Source: CAZKUR01 sp964556005 (GTDB lineage Bacteria; Bacteroidota; Ignavibacteria; Ignavibacteriales; Ignavibacteriaceae). Taken from it: a stretch of DNA of 40,647 nt. The position numbers and the translations under genes are program-made. Positions 7,764 to 15,863 of this stretch are shown piece by piece (within the stretch, counting starts at the first letter, position 1; every line of letters starts with the position of its first letter). The notes beneath the pieces were generated by a model. It ran no database searches. It worked only from the letters and a program-made list of their open reading frames with translations, and was not told where the DNA came from. The stretch spans positions 1 to 40,647 of the forward strand of contig CAZKUR010000035.1 in NCBI GenBank assembly GCA_964556005.1. The letters are read 5' to 3'.

Positions 7764-8669
7764 ATGAAACTGATATTAATATTACTCTTTACAATTCAGG
7801 GGATTTTAAACGCACAAATAAACTTAAGAAAGCAGCTTCACTCACTGCCCGAAGAGAATAAGTACATCTCTAATTTTAATACTGATACAAAAATAACATG
7901 GTACCAGATGTTTTCAAATATTCCTAAAGATGAATATGGTTTTTTTGCAGCGAACTTAAGGCAAGAAAAAATTCCATTATATCTCAGTATCGGTGTATTG
8001 ACCGGTGCATTAGTGAGTTTTGACCATAGTAGCTGGGAATATACGCATAATGTTGCAGCCAAGTCACCATTTTTAAAAAGCTTTTCTAATTATTCCGTAA
8101 TGTTAGGCAACGGCGGAGCTCATTTCATTATCTCAGGTCTTTTTGCAACTTACGGATTTATAAGCCATGACAAAACTGCCTTAAGAACTGCAAGCAATAT
8201 TGCTGAAGCGGTTTTATCAACCGGCCTTCTCGTTCAAGTTTTGAAAAGGATAACCGGTCGAGAGAGTCCGGCAGCGGCTACGTATAAAAGCGGAATATGG
8301 GATCTCTTCCCTGAAGTCAGCGAATACCAGGGCAACCAGGCAAAATATTATTCTTTTCCATCAGGACATTTAGCCTCTGCAACAGCAACACTAACTGTTA
8401 TTATGAATAACTATCCCTCTATTAAATGGATTAAACCCGTCGGTTACTCTCTGCTCGGGCTGCTTAGCTTAACGCTTGTCAGCAGAGGAATGCACTGGTA
8501 CAGCGATCTACCGTTAGCTTATATCATAGGAAGTTCTATGGGCAATATTATTTCCCCTGTTCAAAATTTAGACGAAACAAATAATAAAAAAAGAAAAGGC
8601 GGCCAACTCACTCTTTTCCCAAGCCTGGGAAATCATACTGACTATTTGAATATTAGCTATTCTTTCTAA
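7764..8669 (+). CDS. PAP2-family phosphatase-like protein (second of tandem pair)
   Basis: A 301-aa paralogue of the preceding gene, with a signal peptide (about 1-18, ending LNAQ). Motifs are KRITGRESP (Lys161), PSGH (199-202) and SRGMHWYSD (His244, Asp248). It shares with its neighbour the GRESP variant of motif 1 and the HWYSD block. It does have an Arg three residues before His244, where the first copy has Gln; this could partly replace the missing motif 3 Arg. Shared blocks such as the one around 'DKTALRTASNIAEAVL' show common descent. Both genes are probably co-transcribed; the second ends with the β-strand-like C terminus YLNISYSF. Confidence 0.85.
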   Translation: MKLILILLFTIQGILNAQINLRKQLHSLPEENKYISNFNTDTKITWYQMFSNIPKDEYGFFAANLRQEKIPLYLSIGVLTGALVSFDHSSWEYTHNVAAKSPFLKSFSNYSVMLGNGGAHFIISGLFATYGFISHDKTALRTASNIAEAVLSTGLLVQVLKRITGRESPAAATYKSGIWDLFPEVSEYQGNQAKYYSFPSGHLASATATLTVIMNNYPSIKWIKPVGYSLLGLLSLTLVSRGMHWYSDLPLAYIIGSSMGNIISPVQNLDETNNKKRKGGQLTLFPSLGNHTDYLNISYSF

Positions 8670-8855
8670 AAATAGTTGTTAAGTTGGAAATATTTTCTAT
8701 TAATTTATTTAAAAAATTCAGGTCACATCAACTTAATTATTTTTAAATATCCCTTCTATATAACATTAATTAAAATTTTTTCTTCATAAATTTAGATTTA
8801 TATAAAAACCCTTTTCCGATAGGAAGATATTAAATAACAAAATTTAGTAACCTTT

Positions 8856-8954
8856 ATGAAGAAGTTCGATTCAATATCTATAATAATTTTTTTGCTCGTT
8901 GCCGTTTCGGGAATTATGTTTTTTATAATGGCATTTAAGGGATGTGCGCGATAA
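8856..8954 (+). CDS. Possible 32-aa single-pass membrane protein
   Basis: ATG 8856 opens a 32-codon frame: a charged start (MKKFDS), one hydrophobic helix of about 20 residues (ISIIIFLLVAVSGIMFFIM) and a short basic end (FKGCAR). The charge layout would place the C terminus in the cytoplasm or anchor it at the membrane. No clear ribosome site is seen and the frame is short, so this is tentative. Confidence 0.35.
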   Translation: MKKFDSISIIIFLLVAVSGIMFFIMAFKGCAR

Positions 8955-8993
8955 TCTAAATTAACAAACAATTCTTAAATAAAATTGGCCAGC

Positions 8994-9263
8994 ATGAGCC
9001 CAGTTTATTTCAATAAGGATCAAAACAATTTTACGCGGAAATTTATGGCCGATATGGCATATCTGGTTTCCCATAAAAAGATTCGGTTGCCAAAATATTA
9101 CTTCGAAGATGATCTATACTTTTTATACTACCCGGATCAGCTCAATAAAAAAAGTATAGAAAAATATTTTTTAACTAAAAACAAGGTAGTGTCGGAGGAT
9201 GAAAATTTTTACTTTTTCGATTTTCCATTCACGGAAGCTCAGATTTTTTTTGCAGCCAATTGA
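8994..9263 (+). CDS. Hypothetical protein, 89 aa
   Basis: The open frame extends back to a TTG at 8985, but the ATG at 8994 (MSPVYF) is the likelier start. The protein is rich in Phe, Tyr, Lys and Asp, has no signal peptide or membrane helix, and matches no family I recognise. A possible wHTH- or ferredoxin-like α/β layout cannot be confirmed. It stands alone, 106 bp before the DUF3078 gene. Confidence 0.5.
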   Translation: MSPVYFNKDQNNFTRKFMADMAYLVSHKKIRLPKYYFEDDLYFLYYPDQLNKKSIEKYFLTKNKVVSEDENFYFFDFPFTEAQIFFAAN

Positions 9264-9369
9264 TCATCTCCAGTTTTGAAAATAAATATATAGGCCGGGA
9301 ACAATTTTCCTTCTTGATATAGCATCAAAAATTTTAGAACAATTAATTAACAAATAATAAGGGAACAAT

Positions 9370-10212
9370 ATGAAGTATATATTTATTCTACTATTTTTAA
9401 CTTTTATATCCGTAAATTCAGTTGCTCAAACCGATACAACGCTTCATCCGGGATGGAACCCAAGTGGTGTTGCTGGCTTAAATTTAAGCCAGATTTCCTT
9501 CACCAACTGGTCGCAGGGAGGAGAAAATTCAATTGCATGGACTTTCTTTTCAAATTTCGGATTCCATTATTTAGCCAAACCCTGGCAGCTTAAAAATGAT
9601 TTGAAGCTTGCATACGGCAGAACTAAATTAGGAAATGCTGATTACCGGACAAACGATAATGAGCTGTACCTTGTTAGTGTTCTGTCTTATTCAATCGGCT
9701 GGGTAGTCGATCCTTATTTTAGTAATTCAGTACGAACGTCAGTTGCGCCTGGATTGGATTACTCAACGACTCCCGCTGTCCAAATTGCAGCTTTTTTTGA
9801 TCCTGGTTATGTAATTCAAAGTTTAGGTTTCATATACAACAAAGATAAAAATTTCAATACCAGGCTCGGTTTAGCTCTGCAGGAAATTTTCACCAACAAA
9901 TATCCTCAGTATTCCGATGATCCTGCTACACAGAAGATCGAAAAGTTCAAACTTGAAACCGGTTTGGAATCGGTAACCGGGGCGAATTATGCACTTCAGA
10001 ATAATCTTCTGCTCTCAAGTCAGTTGACATTATTCACAAGGTTTAAAGCCCTTGATGTTTGGGATGTCCGCTGGGATAATACAATAACAGTTGTGGTGAA
10101 TAAATACATTAATGTAAATTTGAACGCTCTTCTTATATATCAAAAAAGTCAGTCTCCAAAGACACAATTTAAAGAGGCTCTTCAAGTTGGCTTATCATAT
10201 ACATTATTTTAA
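9370..10212 (+). CDS. DUF3078 outer-membrane protein
   Basis: A 280-aa protein with a clear signal peptide (MKYIFILLFLTFISVNSVAQ). Immediately after it comes the DUF3078 hallmark: GWNPSGVAGLNLSQISF, then TNWSQGGENSIAW. The rest alternates aromatic and polar residues and ends in Phe (YTLF), as outer-membrane β-barrels do. DUF3078 proteins are common in Bacteroidota; their function is unknown. ATG 9370 follows AAGGGAAC. It lies just ahead of mscL (18 bp) and probably shares its transcript. Confidence 0.85.
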   Translation: MKYIFILLFLTFISVNSVAQTDTTLHPGWNPSGVAGLNLSQISFTNWSQGGENSIAWTFFSNFGFHYLAKPWQLKNDLKLAYGRTKLGNADYRTNDNELYLVSVLSYSIGWVVDPYFSNSVRTSVAPGLDYSTTPAVQIAAFFDPGYVIQSLGFIYNKDKNFNTRLGLALQEIFTNKYPQYSDDPATQKIEKFKLETGLESVTGANYALQNNLLLSSQLTLFTRFKALDVWDVRWDNTITVVVNKYINVNLNALLIYQKSQSPKTQFKEALQVGLSYTLF

Positions 10213-10229
10213 TCAATAGGAGGTGTCTT

Positions 10230-10631
10230 ATGTCTTTTATTAAAGAATTCAAAACATTTGCTATTAAAGGCAATGTTATTGATATGGCAGTTGGCATTAT
10301 TATTGGCGTTGCCTTCGGCGGAATAGTTGCTTCGTTGGTTAAAGATATTATAATGCCGCCGATTGGAATACTTATAGGCGGAATCGACTTTTCAAGTTTT
10401 TCGATACCGCTTAAGGCAGCTACCGATACTTCAAAGGCAGTAACTATAAATTACGGTGTGTTTATAAATGCGGTCATCAATTTTTTGATAGTTGCTTTGG
10501 CAATTTTCTTTGTTATCAAAGCCATAAATTCTTTTAAGAAAAAAGAAGAAGAAAAACCTGCTCCTCCCCCTGCACCAACAAAGCAGGAAATTTTATTGAC
10601 GGAGATTAGAGATCTCTTACGGACAAAATAA
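10230..10631 (+). CDS. mscL: Large-conductance mechanosensitive channel MscL
   Basis: A 133-aa protein, the usual length for MscL. It has the amphipathic N-terminal helix (FIKEFKTFAIKGN), the pore-lining TM1 with the small-residue pattern (DMAVGIIIGVAFGGIV), the periplasmic loop, TM2 (about 80-100) and the charged cytoplasmic helix after a Pro-rich linker (KKKEEEKPAPPP). MscL pentamers open under membrane tension to release solutes during hypo-osmotic shock. A strong AGGAGGTG ribosome site precedes it. It lies between two outer-membrane protein genes with short gaps, suggesting one envelope operon from 9370 to 12184. Confidence 0.97.
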   Translation: MSFIKEFKTFAIKGNVIDMAVGIIIGVAFGGIVASLVKDIIMPPIGILIGGIDFSSFSIPLKAATDTSKAVTINYGVFINAVINFLIVALAIFFVIKAINSFKKKEEEKPAPPPAPTKQEILLTEIRDLLRTK

Positions 10632-10660
10632 AAAGTATTTATAACAAAACGAGGAAAAAA

Positions 10661-12184
10661 ATGAAAAAAATTTCAATACAAATTTTTACAATAATTAGTT
10701 TGATAGTTTTGATAAATTTTACAGCTATCCCTCAAGTAAAAGATTATTCATGGAAATCGGGTTGGCAGGTATCGGGTTTACTTCCTGCAACTGAATTTAA
10801 TACAAATCCGATTAAAACTTCGTTAATGGGAAGAGTATTTCTTAGAACCGAATTAAATTCAACATTTCAGGTTGAATTTGGAATGGGATATGGCCGCCTT
10901 GGAGGTATGGACTTTTATTCCCAGTTTTGGCAGTCTGAGCTTGCTCCTATTGATGCAAGAATATTATTATGCCCTCTCAACTCAGATTCTTGGAATCCGT
11001 ATTTATATATTGGCGCGGGAGGAATATGGTATAAAATGCGTGAATATCCATCAGCAATTTCACCTTATTCTGTTGATCCTACAGGATGGGCCGGAGTTTT
11101 CCCAGCTGGAGTAGGGTTTGAAATAGCATTAACGGATGGGTATAATCTTGATTTCAATGGCGGAGTAAACATGACAACGACAGACAATCTAAATTACTAC
11201 AGAGATGGAAAAGCTTTTGATGCATTTTACAGCGCCGGTATCGCTCTGGAATTTGTAAGCGGCGGTGGAAATACCGATAAAGATCATGACGGTTTAACTA
11301 AAAAAGAAGAAAAACAATTTGGAACTGATCCCAATAATCCGGATACGGATGGTGACGGCTTGAATGACGGCGATGAAGTTCACAAATACCTCACTAACCC
11401 ACTAAACAAAGACACCGATGGAGACGGCCTAACAGACGGTGATGAAGTGTTAAAATATAAAACCAATCCAAACAAAGTTGATTCCGATGGCGACGGTCTT
11501 TCGGATTATGATGAGGTTATGAAGTATAAAACAAATCCCAACAAAACCGACACCGATGGAGACGGGTTAAGCGACCAAGCTGAAATAATGAAATATAAAA
11601 CCGACCCCAACAAAGCCGATACCGATAATGACGGAATAAATGACGGCGATGAAGTATTAAAATATAAAACCGATCCTTTAAATTCCGATACAGATGGAGA
11701 TGGTTTGAAGGACGGTGATGAAGTCTTTAAGTATAAAACCGACCCGTTAAAAATGGATACCGACGGTGGAACCGTTAATGACGGAGTAGAAGTAAATAGA
11801 GGTTCTGATCCGCTTGATCCTGGCGATGATGTAATTAAAGTTAATGCTCCTATTGTACTGGAAGGGATTACCTTTGCAGTTAACAGCGCCGAAATTCAAT
11901 CGGGCTCAGACATTACTTTGGAGAAGGCACTTAAAACATTAAACTCTCATCCTGATATTTCAGTTGAAATACGCGGTTATACCGATAATACAGGTAGCAG
12001 ATCATTAAACATGAAGCTTTCTAAAGAAAGGGCTAAAGCAGTTATGCATTGGTTAGTACAAAGCGGTATTAATGCTAACAGATTAACTGCCGAAGGATTT
12101 GGCCCGGATAATCCTATTGCTCCCAACACTACGCCTGAAGGCAGAGCAAAAAATAGGAGAATTGAATTTGTAAGAATTAAGTAA
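10661..12184 (+). CDS. OmpA-family outer-membrane protein with TSP3 calcium repeats
   Basis: A 507-aa protein with three parts. After a signal peptide (1-25) comes a β-barrel-like domain of about 170 residues. Residues 204-390 hold about eight thrombospondin type 3 repeats with the calcium-binding pattern DTDGDGL-D-DEV--YKT-P (about 23 residues each). The C-terminal OmpA domain (about 395-507) keeps the peptidoglycan-binding residues in GYTDNTGSRSLNMKLSKERA. It probably ties the outer membrane to peptidoglycan, with the acidic repeats forming a rigid calcium-stiffened linker, as in OprF-like proteins of this phylum. It follows mscL by 29 bp and ends at a terminator. Confidence 0.93.
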   Translation: MKKISIQIFTIISLIVLINFTAIPQVKDYSWKSGWQVSGLLPATEFNTNPIKTSLMGRVFLRTELNSTFQVEFGMGYGRLGGMDFYSQFWQSELAPIDARILLCPLNSDSWNPYLYIGAGGIWYKMREYPSAISPYSVDPTGWAGVFPAGVGFEIALTDGYNLDFNGGVNMTTTDNLNYYRDGKAFDAFYSAGIALEFVSGGGNTDKDHDGLTKKEEKQFGTDPNNPDTDGDGLNDGDEVHKYLTNPLNKDTDGDGLTDGDEVLKYKTNPNKVDSDGDGLSDYDEVMKYKTNPNKTDTDGDGLSDQAEIMKYKTDPNKADTDNDGINDGDEVLKYKTDPLNSDTDGDGLKDGDEVFKYKTDPLKMDTDGGTVNDGVEVNRGSDPLDPGDDVIKVNAPIVLEGITFAVNSAEIQSGSDITLEKALKTLNSHPDISVEIRGYTDNTGSRSLNMKLSKERAKAVMHWLVQSGINANRLTAEGFGPDNPIAPNTTPEGRAKNRRIEFVRIK

Positions 12185-12202
12185 CATCAGCAATACCCCA
12201 AT

Positions 12203-12235
12203 AAACCCCTGCAGCGATGTGGGGGTTTTTTATTT
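12203..12235 (+). terminator. Terminator after the OmpA-family gene
   Basis: AAACCCC pairs with GGGGTTT around a 12-base loop (with an extra TGCA/TG pairing possible), and a T-rich run follows at 12226-12235. It closes the DUF3078-mscL-ompA group. Confidence 0.75.
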
Positions 12236-12438
12236 TAAAATTTTTACGAATTTAAAAGAATAAAATTCTTTAACCGGGCGTTTAAAAATATATGAGCTAA
12301 AATTTGGCAAATAATTTTTTTTAACCGGCTATAATATTTGGATTAAAGTAGAGTTGATTATAGTCATAAAAAATTATTTGTTTAAAAAATTTTCTTACCT
12401 AAATTTAATTTGTATTCAATTAAAATTCTTAAGATTAA

Positions 12439-13107
12439 ATGTCTGCAATAAAAATCAAAATAGAAAACTTAAAAGAGAAACTGCCAAAGTTACCTGGAAT
12501 ACTCGGGAAAGCAAATTACTTTAATTCCGCAGTGTTTATTCCGCTAATTGCACTGAATAATGAATTTCATCTGTTATTTGAAAAGCGGGCGAAAAACATC
12601 AGGCAGGGAAGTGAAATTTGTTTTCCCGGCGGCGAGTATGATCCTGAAATCGATAAATCGTTTACTGAAACTGCCGTTAGGGAAACGATAGAAGAGCTTG
12701 GAATTGAAAGAGAAAAAATTTCTGTTATCGGATGTCTCGATACTTTAGTCGGACCAATGGGAGTAACTGTTGATCCAATCATAGGCACCATTAAAATAAA
12801 TAATATTGATGATCTTCCTTTCGACAAGAACGAAGTTGAAAAAATTTTTACCGTTCCGCTTTCGTATTTTTTGCAGACGAAACCGGATGAGTATCACTTG
12901 AGAACTGAAGTTCAACCGGAATATTTGGATGAAAATGGTAAGAAGATAATTTTATTCCCAACTAAAGAATTAGGCCTTCCCGAAATTTATTGGAAGCCAT
13001 GGCATACAAGGAAGCAGAGAATCCTGGTTTATAAAACAAGTGAAGGAGTTATTTGGGGGTTAACTGCACGCCTGATTGAAGAAATCATACGAATTATCAA
13101 TTTATGA
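12439..13107 (+). CDS. Nudix hydrolase, CoA-diphosphatase type
   Basis: A 222-aa Nudix protein. The segment LLFEKRA then FPGGEYDPEID (residues 45-72) and RETIEELG (81-88) match the CoA-specific Nudix group (NudL/PCD1/NUDT7 type), where the block before the Nudix box is typical. The box carries the metal-binding Glu pair at 85-86; the upstream Glu of the strict G-X5-E-X7-R spacing is shifted. Members cleave CoA or its derivatives to 3',5'-ADP and 4'-phosphopantetheine. It stands alone, 250 bp after the previous terminator. TATAATATTTGG at 12329-12340 may be part of its promoter. Confidence 0.85.
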   Translation: MSAIKIKIENLKEKLPKLPGILGKANYFNSAVFIPLIALNNEFHLLFEKRAKNIRQGSEICFPGGEYDPEIDKSFTETAVRETIEELGIEREKISVIGCLDTLVGPMGVTVDPIIGTIKINNIDDLPFDKNEVEKIFTVPLSYFLQTKPDEYHLRTEVQPEYLDENGKKIILFPTKELGLPEIYWKPWHTRKQRILVYKTSEGVIWGLTARLIEEIIRIINL

Positions 13108-13136
13108 TTTTAAAAATCATAAAAAGTAATACCGGT

Positions 13137-13271
13137 TTAACCTAAGTGACTTAAAGCAAAAAATAAGATTAACAAAGTTAATATTAATACAACAACGAAG
13201 ACTAAAGTATTTCCTTTCCGCCCTTTTTCAAGGGGGTCAGAGTTTTTTTCCGTATTTGTTTTTTTAAACAT
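13137..13271 (-). CDS. Possible 44-aa single-pass membrane protein
   Basis: On the minus strand ATG 13271 opens 44 codons. A charged, polar N terminus (KKTNTEKN ... EKGRKGN) is followed by one strongly hydrophobic helix (about residues 23-41, LVFVVVLILTLLILFFAL) and a short end SHLG. The layout predicts a small tail-anchored or N-in membrane protein. The gene is convergent with the Nudix gene, 29 bp away. The ribosome site is weak, but composition and topology are coherent. Confidence 0.45.
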   Translation of the reverse strand: MFKKTNTEKNSDPLEKGRKGNTLVFVVVLILTLLILFFALSHLG

Positions 13272-13660
13272 AAGCTTTTAGTCCAGGTTTGATATAAATT
13301 TAAACTTTTTTCGTATTGTACTTATTGTTAATTCAAGCTGTGCTATTTCGATCGAAGAAAGAAATTTTTTAATAGGGATGAAAGTAAATTTTCAGATGAA
13401 ACCTTCTAATCGAAACTACAAATTAGAATTCTTCTACACTTCTTCAAATTAAAAAATCAGTTATAAAATAAGTAATTATTAAAAAAATATCAAAGTTTAA
13501 ATGGAAAGAAAAAAAAGCATTAAGTGTAATACTTTGAGATAACCAATTCATTACATTCTTGTCTATTTTATAACACTAATACAGATTAAACTTTTAATTA
13601 TTAGTCCATGTCAAAGGAGAGGCCGATAAATAAATTATAAATGTTTAACGCGGGTGGGAA
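13272..13660. other. Intergenic region upstream of the export operon
   Basis: AT-rich, no gene seen. It should hold the promoter of the MacAB-like operon, but I find no clear TTG/TAnnTTTG pair. The ribosome site of the next gene (GGGTGGGA) is at the right end. Confidence 0.4.
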
Positions 13661-15082
13661 ATGAAAAAAACCTTAATTTTAATTGCTATTTTAATAATTG
13701 CATTTCTTTCAGTTTATTTTATATTTTTCAACGGAAGCAGCAATTCATATGTTCTCAGACTTGATAAGATTAGTACGGGCGATTTGACGGTTTATGTGAC
13801 GGCAACAGGTTCACTAAATGCCGTAAATACCGTTCAGGTGGGTACTCAGGTTTCAGGCACAATTTCAAAATTATATGCCGATTACAATTCCGTCGTAAAA
13901 GCCGGCGATGTTATTGCACGGATCGATACAACTTTTTTATATCAGGCAGTAAAAGATGCTCAAGCTTCACTTGAAAAAACAAAAGCTCAACTTGAACAGG
14001 ACAAGCGAAATTACGATAGAATTAAAACACTTTACGATAAAAAGCTGGAATCACAAACCGACCTGGATGCAGCCCAAACTACTTATGAGATTGATAAAGC
14101 TAACCTCTCCTCATCACAAGCAAATCTCGATAAGGCCAAAATAAACATTGCCTATGCCACGATTAAAGCGCCGATTGACGGGGTAGTGATAGACAGGCAG
14201 GTCTCAGTTGGCCAAACCGTAGCAGCAAGCTTATCCTCTCCGACTCTTTTTATAATTGCTAATGATCTTAAAAAAATGCAGGTAGAAGCTACCGTAGATG
14301 AATCCGACATCGGGCAGGTAAGTGTAGGGCAAACGGCAACGTTTACAGTCGATGCTTATCCCAACGAAACTTTTAAAGGAACGGTTTCACAAATAAGGCT
14401 TAACCCGGTAGTTATTTCAAACGTTGTTAATTATACTGTTGTTATTAATGTTCTGAATAACGATCTTAAGCTGATGCCGGGTATGACAGCTAATGTAAAG
14501 ATCCTTGTTGCTAAAAAAGAGAATGTTTTGCGTGTTCCAAATATTGCATTGAGATTTCAGCCTCCCATTGAATTGGTTGATACTTCAGCAATTAAATACA
14601 TGAAAGAGCGATTCTCAAGATTCAGAGCAAATGCGGATTCTTCATCGAACATTGGAAATAATTCTTTGAAAGGTTTTAATAATTCCAATCTACAAACCGG
14701 TTTGAAAAATGGAAAGAAAATTATAACTAAAGAAAACAGTAGTAAGCAGACTTCACAAAAACAAAAGTTAAATAACGATGAGTTTGCCAAGTTTGGATTA
14801 TCTCAAATTTATCCTCAATATGAAAAAAACTCTTCGTCGGTTGTGGATCAATTCACCCGCGGAAGACTCTGGGTGAAAGAATCAAATGGAAAATTGAAGC
14901 CTCTTTTTGTAAGAATCGGATTGAACGACGGAAGCTATTCCGAGGTTGCCTCTAGACAATTAAAAGACGGCGAAGAAGTAGTTATTGGTGCAACGACGGA
15001 TAGTGAGGAACAACCTACACAGCAATCAAATCCGTTCCTTAATAATAACCGGGGTGGCGGAAGAAGGATGTCCATAAGATGA
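13661..15082 (+). CDS. MacA-like periplasmic adaptor of an ABC exporter
   Basis: A 473-aa HlyD/MacA-type membrane-fusion protein. A single N-terminal membrane helix (about 4-23) anchors it. The split lipoyl domain (VGTQVSGTISKLY, then IKAPIDGVVIDR) flanks a coiled-coil hairpin of about 70 residues, followed by the β-barrel domain (VEATVDESDIGQV). About 100 residues (300-390) rich in Asn, Ser and Lys are inserted ahead of the last membrane-proximal domain, which most MacA proteins lack at this size. It should bridge the inner-membrane permease to an outer-membrane channel. No TolC gene is nearby. Its stop overlaps the next start (ATGA), so the three genes form one operon. Confidence 0.92.
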   Translation: MKKTLILIAILIIAFLSVYFIFFNGSSNSYVLRLDKISTGDLTVYVTATGSLNAVNTVQVGTQVSGTISKLYADYNSVVKAGDVIARIDTTFLYQAVKDAQASLEKTKAQLEQDKRNYDRIKTLYDKKLESQTDLDAAQTTYEIDKANLSSSQANLDKAKINIAYATIKAPIDGVVIDRQVSVGQTVAASLSSPTLFIIANDLKKMQVEATVDESDIGQVSVGQTATFTVDAYPNETFKGTVSQIRLNPVVISNVVNYTVVINVLNNDLKLMPGMTANVKILVAKKENVLRVPNIALRFQPPIELVDTSAIKYMKERFSRFRANADSSSNIGNNSLKGFNNSNLQTGLKNGKKIITKENSSKQTSQKQKLNNDEFAKFGLSQIYPQYEKNSSSVVDQFTRGRLWVKESNGKLKPLFVRIGLNDGSYSEVASRQLKDGEEVVIGATTDSEEQPTQQSNPFLNNNRGGGRRMSIR

Positions 15083-15861
15083 AAAATAAAAATGAGAAAG
15101 AGCTTAATTATCAAGCAAACGGAAATTTAATTTATATAAACAATCTCCATAAAACTTATCTTTTGGGAGAAGTTGAAGTACATGCGCTAAGAGGGGTTGA
15201 TTTTGAAACCACAAAGGGTGAGTTTGTTGCAATAATGGGTGCATCAGGTTCCGGAAAATCAACTTTTATGAACATTTTAGGATGCCTTGATCAGCAATCC
15301 AAAGGAGATTACTATCTTGAAGGTATAAATGTAAATAAATTAACCAGGGATCAGCTTGCAGTAATCAGAAATAAAAAAGTCGGTTTTGTATTTCAGGGAT
15401 TCAACTTGCTTTCCCGTACTTCGGCAATTGAAAATGTTGAATTGCCGTTACTTTATACTTCGATAAGCAGTAAAGAAAGAAAAGATCGAGCAGTAGAAGC
15501 GCTTAATAAAGTCGGATTAGGTGATAGGATAGATCACTTTCCTAACCAGCTATCAGGAGGACAGCAGCAGAGAGTTGCTATTGCAAGAGCCTTGGTCAAT
15601 AATCCGTCTATAGTTTTAGCGGATGAACCTACGGGAAATTTAGACAGCAGAACCAGCGTCGAAGTAATGGAGATATTTCAAAAGTTAAATGATGAAGGAA
15701 TTACTTTAATAATCGTTACGCATGAGCCTGATATTGCAGGTTTCGCCAAAAGACAGGTAGCATTTCGTGACGGAAAAATCCGATCGGATAAATTGAATAT
15801 GAATGTAAAGGATGCTTCTGAGGTAATAAAAACCATCCCTGTAATCGAGGAAGGGGAATAA
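15079..15861 (+). CDS. MacB/LolD-type ABC transporter ATPase
   Basis: A 260-aa ATPase with Walker A GASGSGKST (54-62), Q-loop VFQGFNLL, signature LSGGQ (158-162), Walker B IVLADEP (178-184) and the switch His in VTHEPD. The sequence is typical of the MacB/LolD/FtsE type VII group, which powers mechanotransmission rather than classical substrate passage. The first 17 residues are a polar extension. It overlaps the adaptor gene by 4 bases and is followed by the permease after 2 bases. In E. coli MacB the ATPase and permease are fused; here they are separate. Confidence 0.95.
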   Translation: MKNKNEKELNYQANGNLIYINNLHKTYLLGEVEVHALRGVDFETTKGEFVAIMGASGSGKSTFMNILGCLDQQSKGDYYLEGINVNKLTRDQLAVIRNKKVGFVFQGFNLLSRTSAIENVELPLLYTSISSKERKDRAVEALNKVGLGDRIDHFPNQLSGGQQQRVAIARALVNNPSIVLADEPTGNLDSRTSVEVMEIFQKLNDEGITLIIVTHEPDIAGFAKRQVAFRDGKIRSDKLNMNVKDASEVIKTIPVIEEGE

Positions 15862-15863
15862 AA

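Noticed and set aside
8985..8993. TTG start for the hypothetical protein at 8994
   Set aside because: An ATG lies three codons downstream and no ribosome site favours the TTG.
11280..11830. Repetitive DNA that could suggest a CRISPR or tandem repeat array
   Set aside because: The periodicity is the TSP3 protein repeat within one open reading frame, with no conserved DNA repeat or unique spacers.
13103..13122. AT-rich palindrome TATGATTTT/AAAATCATA as terminator of the Nudix gene
   Set aside because: The stem has almost no GC and no T run follows.
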